Of a stretch of DNA of 64,000 nt, positions 29,501-40,120 are shown piece after piece. Position numbers and translations under genes: made by a program. Position 1 is the stretch's first letter; every line of letters begins with the position of its first letter. The notes beneath the pieces are model-generated. The model made no database searches, was not told where the DNA came from, and saw nothing but the letters and a program-made list of their open reading frames with translations. Source of the DNA: Acetobacter aceti (GTDB lineage Bacteria; Pseudomonadota; Alphaproteobacteria; Acetobacterales; Acetobacteraceae); assembly GCF_002005445.1 (NCBI RefSeq), contig NZ_CP014692.1, forward strand, positions 2,294,001 through 2,358,000. Reading direction: 5' to 3'.

Positions 29501-30715
29501 ATGACCGCCTCTGCGCCCTCAAGAAAACGATCAGCCGATCACCTGTTTTTTCTGGTCTGGTTCTGTGTCCGGGTCTGGGTGATCTGTTCATGCAGCATCC
29601 TCATTACCCACGGCCTGTCAGAACTCCATGCCGGATGGACCGATGGCGCAGGACATCCGTTCTGCGAGGATTTCCTGAACCTCTGGTCGGCAGGCTTCCT
29701 GCTGCTGCACGATCATCTGATGGTTGCTTACAATTTCGAGGCATTTCACCATTTTCAGACCAGTATCGTTCATCACGACATCAATCTTTATCACTATAGT
29801 TATCCGCCCGTCACGGCATTGCTCAGCCTTCCTTTCAGCCTCTTTCCCTACCCCGTGGCGTGCGTCCTGTGGCAGGGCGGAGGATGGTTTGCATTCGCTC
29901 TTGTTTTGAGGCGGATCTTCCCGAAACACTGGTGCCTGCTTGCGCTCGCATGGCCGGCTGTTTTCGTAAACACCCTGTCAGGGCAAACCGGTTGCTGGAT
30001 GGCCGCGATCATGGGCCATGCACTCATCGCTCTTCAGGACGGTCGAAAAATACAGGCAGGTCTCCTGTTCGCGCTGCTTGTCGCAAAACCGCAACTTGGG
30101 TGGATCGTGCCGCTTGCTCTTCTGAGCGGAAGAGAGTGGAAAACACTATTCACCATGGCTATGGGCAGTCTCGGCCTTCTGGCCATGAGCATCATGACCT
30201 CAGGTGTTCAGCCCTGGCTGGCATGGCATGAAAGACTGGGCATTCTCCGACGATACATTCTCGAAGACGGGTCCGGTGTCATGCAGCGCATGATGTCGGT
30301 CTTCGTGCTGGTGCGTCATGCAGGCGCAGACGTGACTACGGCATGGCTGATGCAAAGTGTCGCGACACTGATCAGTGTCGTCCTCCTCATGCTCGTCTGG
30401 AGCAAGGCACGCGAAAACAACATATCTTTTCCGGCAAAGGCATCAGCTCTGATTTTCGCCATGCTGACAGCAACGCCGTATGTCAGCGATTATGACTGCG
30501 TCGTTCTGGCATTTCCCTGCATCTGGCTCTGGCCTCTCGCCGACCGGGGCGGGCGGTTTATTCTGGGGCTGGCCGCCCTCTCGCCCATCATGGCGGCAGG
30601 GATCGCTCTTGGAACCGGCATTCCACTGGCTGCTGTTTTTCTGTGGGCCGGGTTTCTCTGGGCGGTAATCCGCGTTGTTCGGCGGGATCCCGTCCCGGCA
30701 TCACTCAAGCAGTGA
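29501..30715 (+). CDS. GT87/DUF2029-like polytopic membrane protein
   Basis: A 404-aa protein with about ten hydrophobic segments. The segment after the first membrane helix (CEDFLNLWSAG) and the later WQGGGW and AKPQLGW stretches fit membrane glycosyltransferases of the GT87 family, which use polyprenyl-phosphate sugars on the outer face of the inner membrane. The assignment is by overall pattern. No glycosyltransferase cluster surrounds it. It converges on trhO, with a hairpin in between. Confidence 0.72.
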   Translation: MTASAPSRKRSADHLFFLVWFCVRVWVICSCSILITHGLSELHAGWTDGAGHPFCEDFLNLWSAGFLLLHDHLMVAYNFEAFHHFQTSIVHHDINLYHYSYPPVTALLSLPFSLFPYPVACVLWQGGGWFAFALVLRRIFPKHWCLLALAWPAVFVNTLSGQTGCWMAAIMGHALIALQDGRKIQAGLLFALLVAKPQLGWIVPLALLSGREWKTLFTMAMGSLGLLAMSIMTSGVQPWLAWHERLGILRRYILEDGSGVMQRMMSVFVLVRHAGADVTTAWLMQSVATLISVVLLMLVWSKARENNISFPAKASALIFAMLTATPYVSDYDCVVLAFPCIWLWPLADRGGRFILGLAALSPIMAAGIALGTGIPLAAVFLWAGFLWAVIRVVRRDPVPASLKQ

Positions 30716-30753
30716 AGTTCTGGATCCTTGACGATAACGAAAGCCACTGCTTC

Positions 30754-30777
30754 TGAAGCTTGCTGAAAAAAGCTTCA
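30754..30777. terminator. Hairpin between convergent genes
   Basis: Perfect 8-bp arms TGAAGCTT (30754-30761) and AAGCTTCA (30770-30777) with an 8-nt loop, between the GT87-like gene and trhO. Short T or A runs on each side make it a likely bidirectional terminator. Confidence 0.55.
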
Positions 30778-30816
30778 CCAAAACTTTTATACACCCAGCA
30801 GTTTTGAGTCGTTACC

Positions 30817-31776
30817 CTACTCAGCCGGTCCCAGATGGTGCGTGCCGCGCTGGGCAGCCAGACGGCTCTGATGCTCGCGGTCAGCATAACGACGACGCTG
30901 AGCCTCTGTACGCTCGTCATGACAGGCGGGACAACTGACCCCTTCTTCATAAAGCGGTGAAGCCTTGTCCTCATCACTGACCGGACGGCGACAGGCATGG
31001 CACACGGAATAGCGCCCCTGTTCAAGTCCGTGTTTCACCGTCACGCGCTGGTCGAAAACAAAGCACTCACCTTCCCAAAGACTTTCATTCTCCGGGACAG
31101 TTTCAAGATATTTCAGAATCCCGCCTTTGAGATGAAAGACATCCTCCACACCTTCCGCCCTGGCGAAAGCCGTGGATTTCTCGCACCGGATGCCCCCTGT
31201 GCAGAACATGGCCACTTTGGGCTTGCGACCCTGTGCGACGAGTTCATCCCGTTTTGCGCGGAACCAGTCCGGAAACTCGCGGAACGTCGCAATCTGCGGG
31301 TCGATCGCGCCATGAAACGTGCCGACCGCCACCTCGTAATCATTGCGGGTGTCGATAACGATCGTATCCGGATCGGAAATCAGGCCGTTCCAGTCAGCGG
31401 GATCAACATAGGTTCCCACAATGGCGAGAGGATCGACACCCGGCACGCCCATGGTGACGATCTCTTTCTTGACGCGCACCTTCATCCGCAGAAACGGCAG
31501 TTCAGCGGCGCGGGATTCCTTGATTTCCAGATCGGCGCAGCCCGGCAGGACGCGGATATGCTCCAGCACCCTGTCCATGGCCTCGTCACTGCCAGCAATC
31601 GTCCCGTTGATGCCTTCATGCGCGAGGAGCAGGATGCCCCGAATACCCAACGAACAGCACAGTTTCGCCAGAGGCCCACGGATCGCCTCACAATCCTCGA
31701 ACGGCGTGAAGCGATAGAGCGCCACAACCCGGACAGGCAGCGTGGTTTCGGTCAGATTATGATCAGACATGAGCAT
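30817..31776 (-). CDS. trhO: tRNA uridine-34 5-hydroxylase (rhodanese-type)
   Basis: A 319-aa protein with the YceA/TrhO layout: an N-terminal acylphosphatase-like domain ([15 protein letters not shown]), a rhodanese domain ([14 protein letters not shown]) with catalytic C192 in [11 protein letters not shown] and a second Cys at 198, and a C-terminal Cys-rich segment ([19 protein letters not shown]). TrhO makes ho5U34 in tRNAs in an O2-dependent way. The start overlaps the end of the ABC ATPase gene by 14 bases. An ATG two codons further in is an alternative. Confidence 0.92.
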   Translation of the reverse strand: MLMSDHNLTETTLPVRVVALYRFTPFEDCEAIRGPLAKLCCSLGIRGILLLAHEGINGTIAGSDEAMDRVLEHIRVLPGCADLEIKESRAAELPFLRMKVRVKKEIVTMGVPGVDPLAIVGTYVDPADWNGLISDPDTIVIDTRNDYEVAVGTFHGAIDPQIATFREFPDWFRAKRDELVAQGRKPKVAMFCTGGIRCEKSTAFARAEGVEDVFHLKGGILKYLETVPENESLWEGECFVFDQRVTVKHGLEQGRYSVCHACRRPVSDEDKASPLYEEGVSCPACHDERTEAQRRRYADREHQSRLAAQRGTHHLGPAE

Positions 31777-32614
31777 TCATCGCTTCCGCATAAGCCTTCA
31801 GCACGTCAGAGGCCGGGCCGTCCATTTTCACACGTCCGCCTTCAAGCCAGACAATCCGCGAGCACCATTCTTCAAGAACGGGCAGCGAATGGGACGTGAT
31901 GACCAGAATTTCCGCCCCGTCCACGACATTGGCGAGACGCGCGCGGGCCTTGTCCTGAAACCGCGCGTCTCCTGCCATGAACCATTCATCCATCAGCAGG
32001 ATCTGCGGCGCAATCGCCGTCGCCAGTCCAAAACCGAGACGAATGGCCATGCCTGATGAGTAAAGCTTCAGGGGCAGGTCCATGAATTCGCCAAGCTCTG
32101 CAAACGCTTCCACATCCTGTTCAAGCTGCTTGAGCTGCGCGGACCGGAGCGCCTTGTGCTGCGCCAGCAGGTAGATGTTTTCACGCCCTGTCAGAGCGGG
32201 GTTCATCCCGGAATTGGTGTCGATCAGTGTCTCGACCGAACCCCTTACCGTCACCATGCCGGGCTGCGCGAGATAGATCCCGCCAAGCACACGCAGGAGC
32301 GTGGACTTTCCTGCCCCGTTATGTCCGACCAGCCCAACCCGTTCCCCGCTGCGTATTGTCAGGGACAGGTCGCTGATCGCCCGCACCTCAAGCACACCGG
32401 GCGTGTTCTCGCTCATGCGGACTTCGCCACCCGCGCGCGTGCCGCGCCGCAGATCGAGCGGACGCTTCACCTTCCCGAACAGGCTTTTCTTGAGGGAACG
32501 CGCCCCTCCGTGGAAGATCGGGAAGTCGAGCGTCAGGTGGTCAAGCCGAATGAGAGCCTTTGACTGCCCCGACTTCTTGCCGGTCATGGCTGGAACGGAT
32601 GCGGAAACTGTCAC
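31763..32614 (-). CDS. ABC transporter ATPase of polysaccharide export type (Wzt-like)
   Basis: A 283-aa ATPase. Walker A is GHNGAGKST, the signature is YSSGM, Walker B is ILLMDEW, and the switch His is in ITSHS. The YSSGM signature and the MDEWFMAGD segment are typical of ATPases exporting lipid-linked polysaccharides (teichoic acid/O-antigen type). It pairs with the permease gene ending 4 bases upstream. The frame is open to 32689, inside the permease gene; the GTG at 32614 or the ATG at 32587 are better starts. It has no C-terminal carbohydrate-binding domain. Confidence 0.85.
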   Translation of the reverse strand: MTVSASVPAMTGKKSGQSKALIRLDHLTLDFPIFHGGARSLKKSLFGKVKRPLDLRRGTRAGGEVRMSENTPGVLEVRAISDLSLTIRSGERVGLVGHNGAGKSTLLRVLGGIYLAQPGMVTVRGSVETLIDTNSGMNPALTGRENIYLLAQHKALRSAQLKQLEQDVEAFAELGEFMDLPLKLYSSGMAIRLGFGLATAIAPQILLMDEWFMAGDARFQDKARARLANVVDGAEILVITSHSLPVLEEWCSRIVWLEGGRVKMDGPASDVLKAYAEAMNAHV

Positions 32615-32618
32615 GTCG

Positions 32619-33566
32619 TCAGATCCAGAAGGCGAGTTGCGCCCGTGAGCGCGAAAACACAAAAAGACTACTGATCCAGAGCAGAACACTCAATCCGATT
32701 GCGACACTCCACACAAGCAGGGACGGCATATCCCCCGTCAGGGGCTGACGCACGATTTCGAGCAACGAATAGAAGGGGTTGAAAATCAGCCACCATCCTT
32801 TTTCGCCTAATTGCCTGCCGTTCCAGATAATCGGCGTCACATAGAACGCGACCTGCACGACACTGGCCACAATCGGCGGAATGTCGCGATAGCGGGCGGC
32901 AACCGAGCCCAGCAGCAGGCAGAAGGCGAAGGCGTTCACCGCCCAGATGAGCAGCCCCGGCAGCGCCAGCAGGGCGACCGGTCCCGGCAGCAGCCCGAAG
33001 ATCACATAGACCCCGACAGGCACAACGATATTGTAGGCGAACATCGCGCCGTTGCGGACCAGCACACGGAAGGCCTGTAGCGAAAACGGCAGGCGGGTCG
33101 CCCGGATGGAACTCGCCGCACTGATGAAGCAGGTGCAGGCGTCCTGCGTCACCCCCGCAATCCCGATCTGCCAGAGAATCATGGAGATCGCGAGGTAGGG
33201 CAGATAATCCTTCAGAACGATATGGAAGAGATTGCTATAAATCCCTCCCATCGAGCCGATCATCACCGCAGTGCCAAGCGTGAGCCAGAGCGGCCCCACC
33301 CGGGATCCGCGAAACTGAAGCTTGATGTCCAGCCAGCCGAGAGAGACGGCCAGACGCCAGAGGCGCAGCCCTTCTCCGATATCCATCAGGGCCAGCATCA
33401 AGGAGGAGCGCTGGACAGTATCCTCATTATCGGGATCGTCCCGCCATTCGTCATCGCCATCCGTATCGGCGAGCACCCCGCCCCGCAGCGAAGGCGCATG
33501 CTTCATACTCTCCTGTATGGAGAGTGTGGGTGTCACAGCAGGAATCTGGCCGGTCGAGGCAGTCAT
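32619..33566 (-). CDS. ABC-2 type permease for polysaccharide export (Wzm-like)
   Basis: A 315-aa membrane protein with six hydrophobic segments in the ABC-2 pattern, the amphipathic entry LGWLDIKLQFRGSRVGPLW and the late IFNPFYSLLEIVRQPL typical of Wzm/TagG-type permeases. With the adjacent ATPase it should move an undecaprenyl-linked polysaccharide across the inner membrane. The open frame reaches 33677; the ATG at 33566 is chosen because the residues before it look unstructured, but this choice is weak. No glycan synthesis genes flank the pair. Confidence 0.82.
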   Translation of the reverse strand: MTASTGQIPAVTPTLSIQESMKHAPSLRGGVLADTDGDDEWRDDPDNEDTVQRSSLMLALMDIGEGLRLWRLAVSLGWLDIKLQFRGSRVGPLWLTLGTAVMIGSMGGIYSNLFHIVLKDYLPYLAISMILWQIGIAGVTQDACTCFISAASSIRATRLPFSLQAFRVLVRNGAMFAYNIVVPVGVYVIFGLLPGPVALLALPGLLIWAVNAFAFCLLLGSVAARYRDIPPIVASVVQVAFYVTPIIWNGRQLGEKGWWLIFNPFYSLLEIVRQPLTGDMPSLLVWSVAIGLSVLLWISSLFVFSRSRAQLAFWI

Positions 33567-33846
33567 GGTCCGACCGCGTAGCCCATCCGGCCCTCCGGCG
33601 GCAACTCCCGCGGCTGACAAGCCTTTCAAATTCACGCTGATATCGGCTTTGCCTGCCGATTGAAAAGACGACTCCACACCGCCACGATAACGTCACAATT
33701 CGCAGCCAGAGGAGAAATGCCCGGTACAGGGCTCGCGTGCAGGCAGATAAATCGCGTGCATCCTGCCGCATTGAGGGTTATTCCTGCCTTTTGAAACAGA
33801 GGGTAGAAAGGGGAGAGACGCTTTGCGGACCGGGAAAGAGATACCG

Positions 33847-35310
33847 ATGGACCATGAGTCAGGGCTTCCTCCGCGTCACGCCGTAACATCCGGACCAACG
33901 TCTGCTCCCATGACCAAAACAAAGCGCAGGTTTCCCCGTATCGCTCGCAATTTCCAGGCTCCGGCCATTCTTGGCCTGCTGGCGCTGCTGTCCGCCTGCG
34001 CCAATCAGGGACCGCAATCCGACATGCAGATCCCCATCGCGCAGGAAGAAGCGCGATACCGGGCTCACGCGAAATCCTATTACGCGCCTCCGGGTTCCAG
34101 CGATGATCCGTGGGGGCCCTACATCACAGAAGCGTCCCAGCGTTTTGACGTTCCGGAAATCTGGATTCGCAGCGTGATCCAGCGCGAGTCCGGCGGCCGC
34201 CTCTTCCATAATGGCGAACTGGTAACGTCCGCACCGGGCGCCATGGGGCTGATGCAACTGATGCCGCCGACATACGACGCCATGCGCGGCCAGTATAATC
34301 TCGGCGACGATCCTTATGATCCGCACGACAACATACTCGCGGGAACAGGCTACATCCGGCAGATGTACGACATCTACGGATCACCGGGCTTCCTCGCGGC
34401 CTATAACGCAGGCCCCGGTCGCCTTGAAGATTTCATATCCCGCAACCGGACCCTGCCGCGTGAAACCCGCAATTATGTCTCCGCCATCGGGCGTGAAATT
34501 GCCGGAATTTACCCGAGCAACCGCTCACAGGCGGATCTTCTCGTCGCCAGCCATACGTCCGGCCAGAATGCGGAATATGCCGCGGCCGCCCTGCCGACAG
34601 GAACGGCTGCCAATATCCGTAACGCCTGGGCACAGCGCAGCAGCGGCAACACGCAACCAGTGGAAGTCGCGCAGGCGCCAGCCTCTTCGGCGGAAGACAC
34701 GACTCCTGTCATGCAGACGCCAAGCTACATCCGTCAGATGGCTCCGATTTCAAGCAGCAGCACGTCTCCTCAATCTGTCAGCTCGGTCTGGGCAGCCCGC
34801 ATGAAATCCGGTGACGCCGCTCAGGAAACATCGACCACACAGGACGAACCACAGGCTCTGGCAACCCCGACTTCCGCCGAGCCACCTGTCGTCATCAATG
34901 ACAGCGCAATGCCGGTCGCACACCAGACCCGCACCAGCAGCCGGTTCGTGTCTCCGGTGACGTCCACACTCTCCACATCTTCTGCCCGCACACTCGACAC
35001 AGCTAACAGCCGTCGCGTCACAGCGCTGGCGCCGGAGAGTCCGACAGTCGCCAGTTCACGGGCATGGGCCATTCAGGTCGGCGCCTTCAGTTCTCCCTCT
35101 CTGGCTCAGGCCGCCACGAGCCGGGCCCGCACCAAGGCAGGCACGGACCTGTCCACCGCCAGAACCCAGATCGCCAGTGTCCGCCTGGCAAGAGGCCAGA
35201 TTTACCGTGCCCGTCTGACAGGGCTATCCCGTTCCGAGGCTACAGCCGCCTGTCATCGCATTGACATCGGGTCGGCCAACTGTGTGGTCGTCTCACCTGA
35301 AGGCATCTGA
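33847..35310 (+). CDS. Lipoprotein lytic transglycosylase with SPOR domain
   Basis: The protein has a lipobox (LLALLSAC), then an SLT domain with catalytic Glu in IQRESGGR, GAMGLMQLMPP and AAYNAGPG, a long Ser/Thr/Pro-rich linker, and a C-terminal SPOR domain (AWAIQVGAFSSPSLAQAA). It should cleave peptidoglycan in the periplasm, and the SPOR domain would target it to septal glycan lacking stem peptides, as in RlpA-like enzymes. GGGAAAGAG lies 6 nt before the ATG at 33847. The ATG at 33910 would give a more usual signal-peptide length. Confidence 0.88.
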   Translation: MDHESGLPPRHAVTSGPTSAPMTKTKRRFPRIARNFQAPAILGLLALLSACANQGPQSDMQIPIAQEEARYRAHAKSYYAPPGSSDDPWGPYITEASQRFDVPEIWIRSVIQRESGGRLFHNGELVTSAPGAMGLMQLMPPTYDAMRGQYNLGDDPYDPHDNILAGTGYIRQMYDIYGSPGFLAAYNAGPGRLEDFISRNRTLPRETRNYVSAIGREIAGIYPSNRSQADLLVASHTSGQNAEYAAAALPTGTAANIRNAWAQRSSGNTQPVEVAQAPASSAEDTTPVMQTPSYIRQMAPISSSSTSPQSVSSVWAARMKSGDAAQETSTTQDEPQALATPTSAEPPVVINDSAMPVAHQTRTSSRFVSPVTSTLSTSSARTLDTANSRRVTALAPESPTVASSRAWAIQVGAFSSPSLAQAATSRARTKAGTDLSTARTQIASVRLARGQIYRARLTGLSRSEATAACHRIDIGSANCVVVSPEGI

Positions 35311-35351
35311 TCACAGCACCACGAAGCTCCCCTTTACCGGCAGGACCGATC

Positions 35352-35903
35352 ATGACGACCATCCGACAGCTTTTTGCTCTGATCGTAGCGACCGGTCTCA
35401 CGCTTTCCACGCAGGCGCACGCTGCGCTGCCGCCGGGTGACAAGGCGCCTGATTTCACCCTTCCGGCCAGTCTCGCAGGACATGGGTTCAGCTTCTCCCT
35501 GAAGGAAGCGCTGAAGAAAGGCCCTGTGGTTCTGTATTTCTATCCTGCCGCCTTCACACCCGGCTGCACGATTGAAGCCCATGACTTCGCGGAGGCCATG
35601 GACCAGTTCCATGATCTGAACGCGACCGTCATCGGCGTCTCGATGGACCAGCTGGACACGCTGAAAAAATTCTCGGTCAGTGAATGTCGCAGCCGCTTTG
35701 CCGTCGCCGCAGACGAGAGCGGTTCCGTATCCCGCCTCTACGATGCAAGACTGTCCAGTGGCGTCCATGCGGCGCGGGTGTCTTACGTCATAACACCTGA
35801 CGACAGAATTCTGATGAGCTATGAAAATCGCTCGCCTGACGAGCACGTCGCTCAGGCCCTCATGGCGCTTCAGAAATGGAAGGCTGGGTCATCCCGACAC
35901 TGA
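35352..35903 (+). CDS. Periplasmic peroxiredoxin (Bcp/PrxQ-like)
   Basis: A 183-aa thioredoxin-fold protein with a signal peptide cleaved near AHA (residue 24), so it is probably periplasmic. The peroxidatic Cys is C72 in AAFTPGCTIEA. The usual Bcp resolving Cys five residues later is absent; C112 in SVSEC may serve instead. It follows the lytic transglycosylase gene by 41 bases on the same strand and may share its transcript. Confidence 0.87.
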   Translation: MTTIRQLFALIVATGLTLSTQAHAALPPGDKAPDFTLPASLAGHGFSFSLKEALKKGPVVLYFYPAAFTPGCTIEAHDFAEAMDQFHDLNATVIGVSMDQLDTLKKFSVSECRSRFAVAADESGSVSRLYDARLSSGVHAARVSYVITPDDRILMSYENRSPDEHVAQALMALQKWKAGSSRH

Positions 35904-35945
35904 GACCACCCTCAACCCTGAAAGTCACCCGTAGGGAAGAGACTG

Positions 35946-36554
35946 TCACTCGGTTCCCCACTGAACTTTCCTGAGAAACCACTGCAGCTCAAGGACGCTG
36001 GTCAGACGGGCGCCTTTCTCCGTGTCGATCAGTGCGCCTGTACGGCTGCGAGGCTCTATCAGCCCCCATTTCACCAGATCACCACGGATCTTGGCGTCGT
36101 CATAGTCGTAGCCTTCACGCACGACTTCTTTCAGCCGCTCAACAATCGTGGCGAGGAGAGTGAGGTCAGAGGCATGACGGGCCAACATGCTGCGCCTCAC
36201 TTCGGCCACTGCCTGCATGGCGACACGTGGCACCTCTCCTTCCTGCACGAGCGGCGTGATCGTGTAACCGAGATTGAGGTAACGGTCAGGATAGTCAGTC
36301 GTGAGCCACTTCTCACGTCCTGCGGCCTCGACAAGCCACGCTTCCACCTTGGCGTCGACCTGAGGCAGAGCAAAAGTCCCATTCAGAACTTCATCCGGCG
36401 CCCGTGAGGCCATTCGCCCGGCAGTCTCTCCTTCCCTGGAAGAATACTGTTCTGTCCGGTCTTCAGGCACATCCTTGTTCAACAGGATCTTGCTCCTCCG
36501 CAGGCACCTCAAAGGCAGTTCATTGCCGAGGTTATCATTGCTCGGACAGACCAT
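35946..36554 (-). CDS. Unknown 202-aa protein
   Basis: Not recognised. The C-terminal 140 residues are a well-formed mixed alpha/beta sequence (LNLGYTITPLVQEGEVPRV, then helices and LLATIVERLKEVV), while the first 60 are basic and probably disordered. There is no signal peptide. The frame is open to 36593 (GTG); the ATG at 36554 is used here, and the ATG at 36413, with GGAGAG 12 nt before it, would give just the conserved-looking part. It converges on the peroxiredoxin gene. Confidence 0.55.
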   Translation of the reverse strand: MVCPSNDNLGNELPLRCLRRSKILLNKDVPEDRTEQYSSREGETAGRMASRAPDEVLNGTFALPQVDAKVEAWLVEAAGREKWLTTDYPDRYLNLGYTITPLVQEGEVPRVAMQAVAEVRRSMLARHASDLTLLATIVERLKEVVREGYDYDDAKIRGDLVKWGLIEPRSRTGALIDTEKGARLTSVLELQWFLRKVQWGTE

Positions 36555-36839
36555 CTGCCAGAACAACAGGACAAACCATTTTCCACGAAACACCTTACAG
36601 GGGAAAATAGCCCAGTCACATTTTTCAGACGATTATTCGCGTCTCAACCCATAGTCCACTTCTGTTGTCCGCCATAAGACCAGCCCGTCATGACCCTAGA
36701 GCAGATTCCGCGCAATGGAAATCAATTGAACGCGTGAAGAGGCTCTGAAAACAATAGATTAAGAGCGTTTTCCCTTAATACTGCACACGGCGTAATGACC
36801 CTGACAGTCCAACGTTTTACAGGCAATCGAACTCACAAA

Positions 36840-36858
36840 GACCGGTCATCATCCGGTC
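36840..36858 (-). terminator. Hairpin downstream of hemW
   Basis: Arms GACCGG (36840-36845) and CCGGTC (36853-36858) form a stem followed on the minus strand by TTTG. It lies 3 bases after the hemW stop. The T run is short, so termination is moderately supported. Confidence 0.45.
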
Positions 36859-36860
36859 CG

Positions 36861-38021
36861 TTAAAGCACCAGCCGCGGCAGAATCGCTTCCAGTCTCATA
36901 CGGCCTGAAGGCGTCGCCACCAGCCCTCCTCTGGAAAGCCGCCGCAGATACCCTTCCTCAAGGCACAGTTGCAGCACGTCGCCATCGAGAGCATCGGCAA
37001 AAGCACAGCCAGTACGCGCCTCAAACGCGGTGCTGGGGACACCCTCCGCCAGCCTCAGCCCCATCAGCAGCATCTCCCGTGAGCGATCCAGCCTGTCCAA
37101 CGGATCAGCACTCGTTTCGCCTGAGCCGGTCTGTTCGACCTTTTCAGCCCATATCTCCGGCGCACGATGCCGACGCGTCGCCAGCAACTGCCCGTCGAGC
37201 GTCAGCCGCCCATGCGCCCCCGCACCGATGCCGAGATAATCCCCATAGCGCCAGTAGGTCAGATTATGGCGACTCTCCGCGCCCGGCACCGCGTAATTGG
37301 AGACTTCGTAAGCCGACAGACCATGTCCTGCCGCCACGTCCGTCGTGTCGTCATAAAGCGCCGCCGCCAGTTCCTCGTCGGGCAGAACCAGCTTTCCCTG
37401 ACGAAACAGCCCTTCGAACTTTGTGCCGCCCTCGATGGTCAACTGGTAGAGCGAGACATGGTCCGCGACGAGATCAAGCGCCTGAGCCAACTCGGCGCGC
37501 CAGTCCTCCCGCGACTGCCCCGGACGCGCATAGATCAGGTCAAATGTGACACGGGGGAAAATGCGCCTCGCCATTTCCAGCGCCTGCACGGCCTGCCCAG
37601 CAGAATGCTCACGTCCCAGCATCTTCAGGGCGTCGTCTCGTAAGGACTGCACACCCAGCGAGACCCGGTTTACACCGGCATCACGAAATCCCTGCAAGCG
37701 GCCCACTTCCACACTGGTCGGATTGGCTTCCAGCGTGATCTCGATGTTCGGGTCCGCATCAAACAGCGTCCGCGCATCGCTGATCAGCGCCGCCACGCCT
37801 TCCGGCGGCATGAGAGAGGGTGTCCCTCCCCCGAAAAAGATCGACGTCAGGGACCGACGCCCCAGACGGGCCGCCTCATGCGCCAGCTCTTTTCGCAAAG
37901 CCGCAACGAAGCGCTCGGACGGGATACGCTCCCGCACATGACTGTTGAAGTCACAGTACGGACATTTGGCCAGACAGAATGGCCAGTGGATATAAAGCGC
38001 AAGAGAAGAAGAGTTTATCAC
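36861..38021 (-). CDS. hemW: Heme chaperone HemW (radical SAM)
   Basis: A 386-aa radical SAM protein. The cluster is C16-x3-C20-x2-C23 in FCLAKCPYCDF. The HemW hallmark HNLTYW is present (SRHNLTYWRYGDYLGIG), and the N-terminal extension and residues specific for HemN are absent. HemW binds heme and delivers it to respiratory proteins. It starts 5 bases after the kup stop and may be translated from the same message. Confidence 0.92.
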   Translation of the reverse strand: MINSSSLALYIHWPFCLAKCPYCDFNSHVRERIPSERFVAALRKELAHEAARLGRRSLTSIFFGGGTPSLMPPEGVAALISDARTLFDADPNIEITLEANPTSVEVGRLQGFRDAGVNRVSLGVQSLRDDALKMLGREHSAGQAVQALEMARRIFPRVTFDLIYARPGQSREDWRAELAQALDLVADHVSLYQLTIEGGTKFEGLFRQGKLVLPDEELAAALYDDTTDVAAGHGLSAYEVSNYAVPGAESRHNLTYWRYGDYLGIGAGAHGRLTLDGQLLATRRHRAPEIWAEKVEQTGSGETSADPLDRLDRSREMLLMGLRLAEGVPSTAFEARTGCAFADALDGDVLQLCLEEGYLRRLSRGGLVATPSGRMRLEAILPRLVL

Positions 38022-38026
38022 AGGTC

Positions 38027-40021
38027 TCAGATGGCGACCTTCACGCCAAGCTCGACAACGCGGTCCATCGGAATCCGGAAGAATTCGGTGGCCGGCGTGG
38101 CGTTACGCGCCATGAACATGAACACCGCCATCCGCCAGCGCGCCATCTTCGGCACAGAGGAGCGTGCGATCAGCTCGCGCGAGATGAAGTAGGAGGCCAG
38201 CGACGGATCGAAATCGATGCCGTTGGATTTCAGCTCTTCCAGCGCCCGCGGAATGTTCGGGGTTTCCATGAAACCGTAACGCAGGATCACCCTGTAGATA
38301 TCATGCGCCAGTTCCTCGACCATCACACGGTGGCCTCGATCGGCTTCAGGCTGGTCAAGGTTCTGGATGGTCACGAACAGCACATGGTCGTGCAGGACCT
38401 TGTTATGCTTGAGGTTGTGCAGCAGGCATGGCGGCACGAAGTCCGGCGTGGCGGTCAGGAACACGGCCATGCCCGGCACACGCACGGTACGGGACTGCGG
38501 CAGACGGGCGATGAACGAGCCCATCGGCAGGCTGTCCTGTCCCTGTCGCGCAATGATGAGGCTACGACCGCGTTTCCAGGTCGTCATCATCAGGGTGAGC
38601 ACACAGCCCAGCATCAGCGGCACCCAGCCGCCATCCGGTATTTTCAGCGCGTTGGCCGAAAAGAACGTCATATCAATGAGCAGGAACGGAATGAACGTGG
38701 CGTAGACCGCCTGCGCCGACCAATTGAAATGCTTGCGGAACACGATGAAGCACAGAAACGTCGTGCAGATGAAGGTCCCCGTAACCGCAATGCCGTAAGC
38801 GGCGGCCAGCGCATCGGAACTCCGGAACGCCACCACCAGCAGGATCGCACCCACCATCAGAAAGCGGTTGAAGTCGGGAAGATAGATCTGCCCCTCTTCC
38901 TCGGCGTTCGTGTGCACAATGCGCATACGTGGCAGATAGCCAAGCTGGATAAGCTGCCTGCACACCTGAAAGCCGCCGGAAATTCCGGCCTGACTGGCAA
39001 TGACGGTCGCACAGGTAGCGAGAATGACCAGCGGCATCTGCATGGAATGCGGAGCCAGCATGAAGAACGGGTTCGCGAGCGCCGCAGGGTCCGCCATCAC
39101 CAGCGCGCCCTGCCCGAAATAGTTCAGCACCAGCATCGGCAGAACAAAGAACAGCCACGCATAACGGATCGGCTGACGGCCGAAATGGCCCATGTCTGCA
39201 TACAGCGCCTCGGCGCCTGTCACGCAGAGCACGACGGAACCAAGCGCCATGAACGACAGCGTGCCGTGATGGATGACGAACTGGATGGCGTAGAGTGGGG
39301 AGATGGCGAACAGCACGGCCGGATGATGCAGGATCTCAAAAAGACCCATCACACCGAGAGATCCGAACCACAGCAGCATGATCGGTCCGAAGATGGCCCC
39401 CACCTTGCCCGTGCCAACCCACTGGACACTGAACAGACCAATGATCACCGCGATGGCCATGGGGATGATGAATTCCTGCGCGGCAGGAAAGCTCACCTCC
39501 ACACCTTCAATCGCCGAAAGGACCGAGATCGCGGGTGTTATGATGCCGTCACCAAAGAACAGGCAGGCTCCGACAATGCCGATCAGCCCCAGAATGACGC
39601 GCATCCTGCTGCTGGCCGCAGCGCGCTGGGCAAGCGAGGTCAGAGCGAGAATACCACCTTCCCCATTATGGTCGGCCCGCATCACGAGGAGGACATATTT
39701 GACCGTCACGACGATGATGAGCGTCCAGAAGATCAGGCTTTCAATGCCCAGAACTTCTGCGTTCTGCACCGGATGGTGGCCGGAGACGACTTCGATGGTG
39801 GAGCGCAGTGCGTAGAGCGGGCTGGTGCCGATATCGCCATACACCACGCCCAGCACGCCAAGAAGCGCCGCAAAACCAACGGGCGGAGCCTCATGCTGAG
39901 GCTGATCCGCACCGAATTCCGTCACTTTCGGGGTCTTGCGGGCGGATGCCCCCCCGTCCTTATCCGCAGCAGCGGGCGGTAGCGCACCGTGGCTGTCAGC
40001 CGATGTCTCGTGTCCGGTCAT
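38027..40021 (-). CDS. kup: Low-affinity K+ transporter Kup
   Basis: A 664-aa protein of the KUP/HAK family. It has about 12 membrane segments beginning with [20 protein letters not shown] (the family signature), and a C-terminal cytosolic domain of about 200 residues. It takes up K+ with protons. The N-terminal 45 residues are charged and low in complexity. A 667-aa open frame on the opposite strand is a composition artefact. Confidence 0.95.
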   Translation of the reverse strand: MTGHETSADSHGALPPAAADKDGGASARKTPKVTEFGADQPQHEAPPVGFAALLGVLGVVYGDIGTSPLYALRSTIEVVSGHHPVQNAEVLGIESLIFWTLIIVVTVKYVLLVMRADHNGEGGILALTSLAQRAAASSRMRVILGLIGIVGACLFFGDGIITPAISVLSAIEGVEVSFPAAQEFIIPMAIAVIIGLFSVQWVGTGKVGAIFGPIMLLWFGSLGVMGLFEILHHPAVLFAISPLYAIQFVIHHGTLSFMALGSVVLCVTGAEALYADMGHFGRQPIRYAWLFFVLPMLVLNYFGQGALVMADPAALANPFFMLAPHSMQMPLVILATCATVIASQAGISGGFQVCRQLIQLGYLPRMRIVHTNAEEEGQIYLPDFNRFLMVGAILLVVAFRSSDALAAAYGIAVTGTFICTTFLCFIVFRKHFNWSAQAVYATFIPFLLIDMTFFSANALKIPDGGWVPLMLGCVLTLMMTTWKRGRSLIIARQGQDSLPMGSFIARLPQSRTVRVPGMAVFLTATPDFVPPCLLHNLKHNKVLHDHVLFVTIQNLDQPEADRGHRVMVEELAHDIYRVILRYGFMETPNIPRALEELKSNGIDFDPSLASYFISRELIARSSVPKMARWRMAVFMFMARNATPATEFFRIPMDRVVELGVKVAI

Positions 40022-40120
40022 TCTTCGCGTTGCACTCCCTTACGCGGGCCCTTGCGCGGGCTTTCACACTGAGAAATCCGCGTTCTCGGAAAATCGTTGC
40101 CGGAGACTTACCGGCTCCGG

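Noticed and set aside
37979..39982. 667-aa plus-strand open frame opposite kup
   Set aside because: It lies fully antisense to kup, is rich in His, Arg and Gln as expected from a reversed GC-rich gene, and has no family likeness.
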